From CAVZGO01 sp963774935 (GTDB lineage Bacteria; Chloroflexota; Anaerolineae; Anaerolineales; UBA4823): a DNA stretch of 64,000 nucleotides. Below, one piece after another: positions 53,617-61,719 of this stretch; positions within the stretch are counted from its first letter, which is position 1; every line of letters begins with the position of its first letter. A program made the translations under genes and the position numbers. The notes beneath the pieces were generated by a model. The model saw nothing but the letters and a program-made list of their open reading frames with translations. It was not told the DNA's origin and did not search any database. The stretch is taken from the NCBI GenBank assembly GCA_963774935.1, contig CAVZGO010000013.1, positions 62,001-126,000 of the forward strand. The letters are read 5' to 3'.

Positions 53617-54722
53617 TTACACCATTACACCCTCATTCACATAGCGTGTCAGCTCGCTGACACTTAACTCGCCGATACCCAGCTTGTCCACGGTGCGACC
53701 GCGGCGCCAATAATCGGTGCGGTGGATGATGCACGCCAGACGGATGATGCTGTCCATCCCGCGCACCGACACACCATAATGCTGTCCCAGCGAGGCGATG
53801 GGCACAAGGCTCATCGGCACATCCTCAAAGATATACCGGTGGTTCATCGTGCTGGGGGCTTTGATGCCATAATAGCCCGGCTGGTTGTGAATTGCCTCGT
53901 GCAAATCATCGCCAGTGGTGTTGTAAGCCATCTGCAGCCAGTCCATCGCGGTGCGTGCACGGATGCCGAGAGAGGATGCGACCGTAACCCGCTCGCGGTC
54001 CAGCACCTCCAGGACACGGGCTACCGAAGGCGTTACCCCATCGATATAGAACTGGTAATCGCCATGTGTGGCTTCAATCCAACCTGCGTTGAGCAACGTC
54101 AGAGCCGGGTGAAAGATCGCCCCCATGTTATTCATGCCGGTTTGCAATACATTTCCACCATCGATAAATTGAGGGTATGCCTGGTGGATAGCCTCCAGCA
54201 CCTGTGCATTGCGGCTGGCTGGTAAAGCTGCAATAGGGACAGCTTCTTTGATGCGAAATATGCGTGCTTGTGCCGGGCCATCTGAGCGCGATGCGTAGAT
54301 GAAGGTTTCCGCTTCTGCGACAGTGATATCCGCGCTGCAACCGTTGTCTCTTATCGTCTTGAGAAATTCGATGGTGCCGCAGGTTCTACCTGGGTGCAAA
54401 ATAATCATTTGACCATCTTTTAAATGCGGCGCTGCAGTCTTGGCAATGTCAGAATGCGCTGATGAAGGAACAACGACCATGATCAAATGTGAATCCTTCA
54501 ATGCAGCCGCCATATCAGAGGTCACCAGGGTGATTTTCCCGAATCCATGGGGACCTCCTTCAAGACTTTCCAGATCGATTCCGCCCGCGCCCGCAGGATG
54601 GCAATGTGATCATCGGTTCGATTATACAGAGTCACTCGAAAACCCATTAATGCCAGGTGGGCTGCCATCGCCTTACCGCCATGTCCCGCCCCGATCACGG
54701 TGATGTTTTCTATCGAAGACAT
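53617..54722 (-). CDS. NAD/NADP opine (octopine/nopaline) dehydrogenase family protein, one frameshift
   Basis: The start (ATG 54722 after GGAGGG) gives I-T-V-I-G-A-G-H-G-G-K-A-M-A-A-H-L-A, the dinucleotide-binding loop with an H-G-G typical of opine dehydrogenases. Near 54590 a base is missing; restoring it continues into G-G-I-D-L-E-S-L-E-G-G-P-H-G-F-G and then V-T-S-D-M-A-A-A-L. The C-terminal helical domain has N-x-M-G-A-I-F-H-P-A-L-T-L-L-N-A-G, with the family's conserved catalytic His. The total is about 365 residues. Such enzymes join an amino acid and a 2-keto acid reductively or the reverse. Its partner gene is a cobalamin-binding protein 77 bases upstream on this strand. Confidence 0.78.
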
Positions 54723-54810
54723 TGTTCCCTCCATCTGTTAATTAGCCTGGCAAAGCCAGCCCAAGCTCGAATATTGGAAATATGGATATTTAAAGCCCTA
54801 CTCAGGTTAT

Positions 54811-56448
54811 TTATAGCTGGCTCTTTAGAACCGCTTTCAGCCTTGCACCTTCTGTCAGGGGGATGTTTGAGGCATCCACTGCCAGGCACTGTCCATTTAC
54901 AATACGGGTGCTCACCTGACCTCTGGCATAGGGATTATTGCGCAACTGGGGAGCGTCAAGAATTCCGCTCGATACTGCTCTGGCAAGGCAGCCCGGATCG
55001 AGTAAAGGATCCTCAACCTGAGAGCCTGCCAGTTGCTGGATCGCGGCAATTGTCACAGCGGCTTCGGCTACCAGCTCCTCTCGCCGCAACTGGATGCGGG
55101 GATCTTTTGTCAGATCCGGTGCACCTGCCAGGGCATTTTCAATCGCCCGGCGCGCCATGGTGCAGGATTCGATGATATCCTCGGCTGTTGCCGCATGGTG
55201 AGCTTCGGTATGACCGACAACATGAACGATATGTGGTCGAAGCGCCATCTGGAGGTATACGCTCGTCGCCAAATGGGCTCTGGCTGCGTCAGGGTTGAGC
55301 GGATAACTTAACAAGCCGGTGCGCGTCTGCCGCCAGATACGGAAATTCGGTCCTGCCAATGGCTGGATAAGATCGAGCACTGCCAGCATTTTCGCCAGGT
55401 CCATGGCATCGGAAAGACTGGGGGGGCTGTTAAACATCAATTGAGCAATGTAATCCTCCACACCAAACGCCCGAGCATTGTAGGCTGACAGGAAAGCTGA
55501 AATGACAAATACAATATCAGGGGCATCGCGCATACCCCAATGGTGCGGCTCATTCAGCTCAACCGGGATTTGGTGAGCACCGTACCAGGACATGACTTGC
55601 TGGTGCTCCTCAATTGAGCCCTGCAAATCCCAGGGTCCCCGCCCATCCATTCTGTTGAACCAGAACAGCGGGATCGCGCACCAGGCTATGTTAATTACAT
55701 CGACGTACATTTCCGCCAGTCGGATGAAATCATCGGTGCCGGAATAGGTTCGCATGAGCGGATAGTTGCCGCGCCGGCTGGCGGAGTAGAGAGCCTGGTA
55801 GTCCTCCGGTGAACGAACTGGCACACCGCCAGCGCCTTTGCGACGGGCTTCCTGGCGCTCGGGGTGGTAAAAATTTTCCTGGGCATCCTGGTCGATGCCG
55901 AGCGAAACGACGTCCAGCACCCTTGCCTCGGAGATCTTTTCTATTCCACGAACGGTTTCCGCCATGGTTGGCAACCCAAAATGGTGCCTCAGCAAGGGAA
56001 AGGGCGATTTCCACTGAATTCTCTCAACAGTAGATTGGGGAAATTCGCCATCCTGGGTATCGTTGACAGAATTTCCTTTCAGGTATGCCAGTACTTCTTC
56101 TGAGCTTTCACTGCCATCAAAAATACGCTCGAAGAACCCCAATGCCCTGGCGCGATCAGCAACTGGGGGTGTGCCCCCAAAGGCAAATCGCAACCCAGCG
56201 GCGTGTAGCTCTGCTGCTTCTTCAGCAAACTCGCCCAACAACCTTTCACCAGTCTCAGGTGTTAGACGATAGGATACGCCAACAAGATCGGCTTTCTCTC
56301 TCTGAATTGCCTCGATGAACTGCTCCAGCGGGACAGAAGGTCCTAAAAACACAGTCCGCCACCCTGCAGCTTCTGCCAGGCGCAAGAAGTTCATCACCCC
56401 TGCGACATGCACGCATTCGCCTAAGGCGCCAGCGACAACGGTTTTCAT
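54811..56448 (-). CDS. Cobalamin-binding protein with mutase-like C-terminal domain
   Basis: The 545-residue protein starts with a B12-binding fold: E-C-V-H-V-A-G (residues 11-17, the D-x-H-x-x-G motif with Cys in place of Asp but His14 kept as cobalt ligand), S-Y-R-L (the S-x-L motif, about 60) and F-G-G-T-P-P (G-G motif). From about residue 150 a large helical/TIM-barrel-like domain follows, with V-E-L-N-E-P-H-H-W-G-M-R-D and I-V-H-V-V-G-H-T-E-A-H-H-A-A. Layout resembles one-chain B12-dependent carbon-skeleton or amino mutases, but I recognise no specific enzyme. It is cotranscribed with the opine-dehydrogenase-like gene. Confidence 0.7.
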   Translation of the reverse strand: MKTVVAGALGECVHVAGVMNFLRLAEAAGWRTVFLGPSVPLEQFIEAIQREKADLVGVSYRLTPETGERLLGEFAEEAAELHAAGLRFAFGGTPPVADRARALGFFERIFDGSESSEEVLAYLKGNSVNDTQDGEFPQSTVERIQWKSPFPLLRHHFGLPTMAETVRGIEKISEARVLDVVSLGIDQDAQENFYHPERQEARRKGAGGVPVRSPEDYQALYSASRRGNYPLMRTYSGTDDFIRLAEMYVDVINIAWCAIPLFWFNRMDGRGPWDLQGSIEEHQQVMSWYGAHQIPVELNEPHHWGMRDAPDIVFVISAFLSAYNARAFGVEDYIAQLMFNSPPSLSDAMDLAKMLAVLDLIQPLAGPNFRIWRQTRTGLLSYPLNPDAARAHLATSVYLQMALRPHIVHVVGHTEAHHAATAEDIIESCTMARRAIENALAGAPDLTKDPRIQLRREELVAEAAVTIAAIQQLAGSQVEDPLLDPGCLARAVSSGILDAPQLRNNPYARGQVSTRIVNGQCLAVDASNIPLTEGARLKAVLKSQL

Positions 56449-56518
56449 AGTAGCCCTCCGACGCCAATCAGGTTATCGTATATTTATCGAGGTGTCAAGC
56501 ATGTTGGTCTTATTTTGT

Positions 56519-56524
56519 TATAAT
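56519..56524 (+). promoter_or_regulatory. -10 box upstream of the HPr-kinase-like gene
   Basis: A perfect TATAAT in the 108-base divergent gap between the cobalamin gene and the HPr-kinase-like gene. Transcription would begin at about 56531, which is past the possible TTG start at 56527 and so favours the TTG at 56557. The -35 region is weak. Confidence 0.4.
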
Positions 56525-56556
56525 TATTGATCTATTCTGAGAGTTTACGAGGCATT

Positions 56557-57420
56557 TTGTCAGAAATTCGTTTCGAGATCGGGGAGGTTGTGCTTGGTCT
56601 GGTTTTCGATGACGACCAGGATCATTTTCCGATCGAAGAGAGTTATCGCAAATTTATATCGACTGACCTACCCCTGGTGAGCCTGCACCATTCATACGGT
56701 GATCCCCCTGATCTATCGAGCTGGCAGCCGGTCTTCGATTCTACAGGTGTCTGGCGACTTTTTCGGCAAGGCGATCGCCTTGCCATTGGACTCTACTCGC
56801 CGGTTTATGGTCCCCGACCTTACCAGGTGACCGTGGTTAGCAGCGACTTCCTAACGGGTTCAATTATGACGTCTGCTACATGTTTTCGCAGGTCGGAGAT
56901 TCCCTTTCCATTACGGTATCCGCTGGCGGAAGTACTGATGATCCATCTGCTGGCACAAGGCAGGGGCATTCTGCTGCATGCCTGCGCGGTAAAAGACGGT
57001 GAACAGGGCATCCTTTTTAGCGGTGTATCTGGCGCTGGCAAGAGCACCACAGCCTGGCTGTGGGAGAATCAGCCCGGCGCAATCCTGTTGAGCGATGACC
57101 GGGTAATCTTACACCGGCAAGCGAATGGATTTAACATATATGGGACTCCATGGCATGGAGACGCACGTGCTGCAGCCCAGGTCAGCGCTCCGCTGGAGAA
57201 AATCTTCATCTTACGGCATGCTACGAAAAACTACATCACACCATTATCGTCCGCAGATCTGGCGACACGGCTGCTGGTGCGAGCTTTTCCAACCTTTTGG
57301 GACCCTGCCGGGATGGCTTTTTCGTTACAACTGCTGGACGAGCTCAGCCAGGCAGTACCCGGCTACGAGCTAGGATTTCTACCCGACCAAAGCGCAGTTG
57401 ATTTCGTCCGTTCCCTATAG
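56557..57420 (+). CDS. HPr kinase-like P-loop protein
   Basis: About 287 residues, with a beta-rich N-terminal half and a C-terminal kinase core: I-L-L-H-A-C-A-V (strand before the loop), Walker A G-V-S-G-A-G-K-S-T-T-A (about 155-165), L-L-S-D-D-R-V-I-L (the D-D motif of HPr kinase/phosphorylase) and Y-G-T-P-W-H-G-D. The classical HprK N-terminal domain and C-terminal K3 signature are not seen. Such short HprK-like proteins of unknown substrate occur next to PqqD, peptide-modification or sugar genes, none of which is present here. Start: TTG 56557 with GAGG 4 bases upstream; TTG 56527 is the alternative. No HPr gene is nearby. Confidence 0.72.
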   Translation: MSEIRFEIGEVVLGLVFDDDQDHFPIEESYRKFISTDLPLVSLHHSYGDPPDLSSWQPVFDSTGVWRLFRQGDRLAIGLYSPVYGPRPYQVTVVSSDFLTGSIMTSATCFRRSEIPFPLRYPLAEVLMIHLLAQGRGILLHACAVKDGEQGILFSGVSGAGKSTTAWLWENQPGAILLSDDRVILHRQANGFNIYGTPWHGDARAAAQVSAPLEKIFILRHATKNYITPLSSADLATRLLVRAFPTFWDPAGMAFSLQLLDELSQAVPGYELGFLPDQSAVDFVRSL

Positions 57421-57448
57421 CATATAGCAGTTCAGTTTCCATATTAAC

Positions 57449-57480
57449 GTAAAAATGGGCGGTAGACCGCCCATTTTTAC
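57449..57480. terminator. Bidirectional terminator between convergent genes
   Basis: A perfect 15-base inverted repeat (GTAAAAATGGGCGGT and complement) with a very short loop, flanked by A5 and T5 tracts. It lies 29 bases after the HPr-kinase-like stop and 28 bases from the end of the minus-strand gene at 57508, ending both. Confidence 0.85.
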
Positions 57481-57507
57481 ACCAAACTACATCTTTAACC
57501 GATGAGG

Positions 57508-59234
57508 CTAATAGTCGAGAATTCTGGGCAACTCCTTGGCTTGCTCGATCCAATCTTCAAGTTGAGCCAGGGTCGGAAGCTGGCGTACCAGCTTCTTCGA
57601 ACTCATTTAATTCTGTCATCGTTTTGAGCAGGTTCTTGGGGTTCCTCAAAGCCATCTCACGGACGGTATTGACATCTGCCGCCTCGAGCAATTCCGCCCA
57701 TTGCGGGCCAATGCCCTGGATGCGCATCAAATCGATATGGTTCGCCCATTCCAGAATGAATTTTGATGAAATTCCAGTTTTCGCTGCCAGCTCCTGGCGC
57801 CCCCTGGGTGTCGCACACTGCTGTAAATAGCCCTGTGTGGTGGTGATGCCATACGCAGTTAATTTTTCGGTATAAGCCGGACCGATGCCTTCTACCTCGA
57901 CAATTTTCCGATTGTATTTTCCCCAAAAATCCTTGGGGGGTTCTTCCGGTTCGACCAGTTTAGCTTCTGCGACCTCCGCCTCCGGCAGCCAGTCCACAGC
58001 CGCCGCTGGAGCTTCAGCGGCAGGTTCCTCCAGCGGTAGCTCTTCTGCCAATTCCTGATCAGAACCTGGAGCAACTGCTAAATCGCCCTGGGAGGCTTCA
58101 ACAGAGGTCGCTTCTTGCTCTTCTTCATCTTCCAAAGCCCATTCCAAGCCAGCAGCTAAACCTGCGGCGCCCAGAGCGGCAGGCGCTACTCCACCTGTCT
58201 CAACATCAGGAGCAGCCTCAGTCTCTACAACCGGTTCAACAGGAACAGCAGCCTCTGCTTCTGATATTTCAGACAGCGCAACTTCTCCAGCGACCACAGC
58301 GGCAGGGAGTTACTACTTCTTCAGCTTCGTCTGGCTTGCCAGCCTCTGCGGCGATCACAGCCGCGGTTGCTGCCGTTGCAGCGAGACCAGCCAGCCCAAC
58401 ACCTGCTCTATCCTCAGTCTCGCCAGGCTCAGTTTCACCTTCTATCGCCTGCTCTACAATTACAGCAGCCTCGGGAGCCTGGTCCTCAAACTGGACCTGC
58501 GGTTCTTCAACCTCGGCAGCAATAACTTCTGTCTCGGTGGTATCTGCTTCTCCAGCATCAGAGGCTACGACCTCAGCAACCACTGCGGCTGCAGCCAACC
58601 CCCCGAGTCTTTCACCGCCACCTTCCTCCTCGGTCACAGCTTCTGGCTCGGAGACCAGCTCTTCCGCGACAGCAGCTTCAACCGGTGCAGCCACAGCAGG
58701 TTCTTCACCTGTAACATCAACTGCCTGGGCAGGTTCTGGAGCAGGTTGTTGAGCGTGACTATGCCGCAATAAGCGCATCACCAGCATAATCAACAGTACG
58801 ATCGCCGCCAACGCCAGCAAAATTAGAAGGGCAACATACCAGCCCAGCTTAGTAGATTGAGTGGTTTCAGCCGGAACAGCAGTCGCTTCTGCCCCCGGAG
58901 CCGCAGCGGATTCTTCACCCGTTACGGCTGCAGTAAAGGCATCCACCTCAGCCGGCGACACCCACACGGGAGCTTCCTGGATGTCAGCCAGGATTTCAGG
59001 TGCCGCAGCCCCCAGGCTGTTGTAGCGCTGGTCCGCAAGTGGAATGTTCTGATTGACTGTATATGAATCAATCGCCATGTTCATCCAGTCTTCCTGGAAT
59101 TCTATTCGCAATAAGTCTGGAGAGGCATCCACCCACTGCACAGGCCAGACAACCCAACCGAGGAAGAGCCCAATGGATAAGCCAACAATCACTGCCAGGG
59201 CAAGAAAAATCCAAAAAGATGCTTTAGAAAACAT
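57508..59234 (-). CDS. Two-helix membrane protein with acidic linker and helix-hairpin-helix (DUF4332-like) domain, two frameshifts
   Basis: AAAGGAG precedes ATG 59234. Residues 7-30 are a first helix, about 31-125 an outside domain, 131-157 a second helix, and then about 290 residues of Ala/Glu/Val-rich low complexity in the cytoplasm. Near 58303 a CCC run seems to have one extra C; correcting it joins V-V-T-P to A-A-V-V-A-G-E-V. The C-terminus has two helix-hairpin-helix motifs, V-E-G-I-G-P-A-Y-T-E-K-L and I-Q-G-I-G-P-Q-W-A-E-L-L, like DUF4332 domains. A second extra base near 57585 hides the ending V-R-Q-L-P-T-L-A-Q-L-E-D-W to 57508. About 575 residues. Helix-hairpin-helix repeats often bind DNA; a membrane-tied chromosome-binding role is speculation. 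Confidence 0.68.
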
Positions 59235-59334
59235 GGCGGCTCCTTTTCTTAAACGAACTTCCTGGTGCTTGAATCTTCAGAATGCGATGTGAAATATCTA
59301 TGGATGTTATAAATGTGAATGAAAGATTAATAAA

Positions 59335-59364
59335 ATTATAACATGCAACGCGAAAAGACTTCAA
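59335..59364 (-). promoter_or_regulatory. Sigma-70-type promoter for the helix-hairpin-helix membrane protein
   Basis: On the minus strand TTGAAG (59364-59359) and TATAAT (59340-59335) are 18 bases apart. The start of transcription would be near 59328, leaving a leader of about 95 bases before ATG 59234. Confidence 0.5.
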
Positions 59365-59412
59365 TAAACCGGTTTAATGCTAACGCTAATAAGGTGCAAT
59401 GATTGTGCCGAG

Positions 59413-60249
59413 CTACCCTCTCACCAAAACGATCTCGCTGACCTCGGGCGGGCAGTTGTAGCGCAGCGGAACGCTAATTGTGCCAATGCCTGGATTCGTA
59501 TATAACCAGGTTTCACCGACCCGATAAAGACCAAAATCGTATTTGCGGCCGAGGTGTGGCAGGATGAATGGCTTACCATTTACACGCACCTGCCCGCCAT
59601 GCGAGTGCCCCGAGAGCTGCAGGACGATACGTTTGTCCTGTGCATAGTCCTCCACCAGATCAGGTTCATGCAGCAGTAGAACTACCGGCGCATCTTGCGG
59701 TAAGCCATCCATGGCAACCGGCAAATCAGCATTTCCACTCCAACCATCATCTAAACCTACCAGGTTTAGGATTTTACCCCCCTGTGAAAGTGGAATACCC
59801 TGGTTTACCAGCACCGGCAGCCCGGCTTCAAGCAACCCCTGTTTGATCACCGACTCATCCAGCCAGATATCATGATTGCCGATGATGGAAAAGACGCCCT
59901 GTTTTCCGTTCGCCCCTGCCAGGATCGGAGCCAGCTCAAATATGGCATCTAAATCCTGCCAGACATAATCACCCAGGTACACTACCAGATCAGGTTTTAA
60001 ATCATTGACCATCGTAACCGCCTGGCGGATGAGCTCTGGTTGAGTGTAAGGATACAGGTGAAAATCTGTTAACACTGCAATCGTGAAGCCATCGAACGCT
60101 GCGGGTAAATCAGGCAGCGTTATCGGCACATGACGGATCACTGGATCATTGATCTCATTCGCAGACACCAGGTGGACTGCCGGACTCACCACTGCTGCTG
60201 CCAGGGTCAGGGAAGTCAATCGAAAAAAATTACGCCTAGTAATTCGCAT
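59413..60249 (-). CDS. Tat-exported metallophosphoesterase (YkuE-like)
   Basis: The 278-residue protein begins M-R-I-T-R-R-N-F-F-R-L followed by a hydrophobic stretch, a twin-arginine signal. The calcineurin-like core has D-F-H (about 62), G-D-Y-V (about 93), G-N-H-D (about 124), H-E-P-D (about 195) and S-G-H-S-H-G-G-Q (about 213), the complete set of di-metal ligands. Relatives such as YkuE act on cell-envelope phosphates or lipids. Export through Tat implies cofactor loading in the cytoplasm. It is divergently placed 109 bases from the clostripain-like gene. Confidence 0.9.
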   Translation of the reverse strand: MRITRRNFFRLTSLTLAAAVVSPAVHLVSANEINDPVIRHVPITLPDLPAAFDGFTIAVLTDFHLYPYTQPELIRQAVTMVNDLKPDLVVYLGDYVWQDLDAIFELAPILAGANGKQGVFSIIGNHDIWLDESVIKQGLLEAGLPVLVNQGIPLSQGGKILNLVGLDDGWSGNADLPVAMDGLPQDAPVVLLLHEPDLVEDYAQDKRIVLQLSGHSHGGQVRVNGKPFILPHLGRKYDFGLYRVGETWLYTNPGIGTISVPLRYNCPPEVSEIVLVRG

Positions 60250-60320
60250 GGTACATTCTCAACTACAGCCTTCAATTATAGCCTGCACTACAAAAAATAC
60301 ATGAGATGATATTAACTTGC

Positions 60321-60349
60321 TTGATTTCCACACCAATTAGGTCTATAAT
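60321..60349 (+). promoter_or_regulatory. Promoter giving a leaderless transcript for the clostripain-like gene
   Basis: TTGATT (60321-60326) and TATAAT (60344-60349) are exactly 17 bases apart. Transcription would start about 60356, three bases before the ATG at 60359, and no ribosome site is present. Leaderless translation is therefore likely. Confidence 0.6.
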
Positions 60350-60358
60350 ATCCGCAAT

Positions 60359-61628
60359 ATGTCTAATCAAGCTCTGAAACAGCGCCAATGGACCTGGATG
60401 GTATTCCTTGCCGGTGACAACGACCTGCAGGACTATGCTCTTAAAGACCTGCATGAGTTAAAACTACATGGCTCAAGCGACGAGGTTGCTGTGGTGGCAC
60501 AATATGACCGCCGCACCGATAATTTAACCAGGCGGTTTTATCTGCGACAGGATACGCAACCCAGCCAGGATGTGGTTGCTGAGCTGCCGGAAAGCAACAC
60601 AGGCGATCCAGCAACGCTGCTCGATTTCATCACCTGGGCTGCCAGCAGCTATCCCGCACGACACTACGCGCTCATCTTATGGGGTCACGGGACGGGTTGG
60701 AAAGACGACGATATCTACCAGGCAGCGCAGCGCCAGGGGCTGGATGGGCGACTGGCAGATTCATCACTGATCAGCACGGTACGGGGAAATGCACGAAGAG
60801 CAGTGTTTCGATCTTCATTGGATAACCTGGTGCGGATTGCCATCGAAAGAGCCATCGCCTTCGATGACAGCGCAAGTGATTTTCTTGACAACCTGGAGCT
60901 GCAGCGCGTGTTGGAGTCAGCCTGCGACCGGCTTGGACAGCCGATCGATATTCTTGGATTCGATGCCTGCCTGATGAGTATGCTTGAGGTTCATTACCAG
61001 CTCCGGCGAGCCTGCCAGGTGGTGATTGGTTCGCAAGAGATTGAACCGTCTGGCGGCTGGCCTTACGACGCAATTCTCGCTGAAATTGCAGCAGCAACCC
61101 GACATGACCGCCGAAGAGCTGGCAAGAAAGATCGTTGATGAGTATGTCGATCATTACAAGAGTCTGGATGCAAGGCTGGCAGTCACACAAGCGGCGGTCC
61201 AGCCTGACAAAACACAGGCGCTCATACATCGCATTCAGAATTTTTCCAGGATTCTTGCTTCAGCAGCTACCCAGCCTGCACTTCTACCTCAGCTCTTCAA
61301 TGCTCTGCGCCTTTCCCAATCCTTTACCGAGCGAGATTATATCGACCTGGTTAGCTTCTGCAAGACGCTGTCAAAGGAAGAAAGTCAAAGCACAGAAGCA
61401 GGATCCCTCGCGACAGCAGCCCGAGAAGTGCTGGAGCAGATCACGGGTTTAAATTCTCCTCTCCTGGCATCTCGCAGCAATGGCAGTCAAGTTTCCGATG
61501 CACATGGCATCAGTATTTATTTACCAACCAAGAATATTTCAGGAATATATTCGGACCTCGATTTCGCAAAAGATACCCAGTGGGGCGACTTTCTAAGCGC
61601 TTTCATCAAACCCCCTCAAATGAATTAA
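60359..61628 (+). CDS. Clostripain-family (C11) cysteine peptidase, one frameshift
   Basis: The first frame (60359 to about 61100) has W-M-V-F-L-A-G-D-N-D-L, H110 in L-I-L-W-G-H-G-T-G-W and C204 in G-F-D-A-C-L-M-S-M, the His/Cys dyad of clan CD family C11. At about 61097-61104 (GCAGCAACCC) one base is extra; removing it continues in the frame ending at 61628 with D-M-T-A-E-E-L-A-R-K-I-V-D-E-Y. The restored protein is about 422 residues, without a signal peptide, so it is probably cytoplasmic. C11 enzymes cut after Arg or Lys. The C-terminal part (G-I-S-I-Y-L-P) is a common C11 ending. A CHAT protease gene, from the same clan, follows by 91 bases. Confidence 0.8.
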
Positions 61629-61719
61629 GAAATAATAGTACGAGGTGGGATTGACACACATCAAAACACCCACCCAATGTAATTCAAAAGATCATAACAC
61701 CTGAGGACAGAGCGCTGCC

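Noticed and set aside
58336..58752. Ser/Thr/Ala-rich plus-strand frame inside the helix-hairpin-helix gene
   Set aside because: It is the complement of the Ala/Glu-rich linker; composition follows from codon bias and there is no ribosome site.
25451..61628. Programmed ribosomal frameshifting as the reason for split frames
   Set aside because: The breaks have no shared slippery heptamer or following hairpin, go in both directions, and occur in families not known for recoding.
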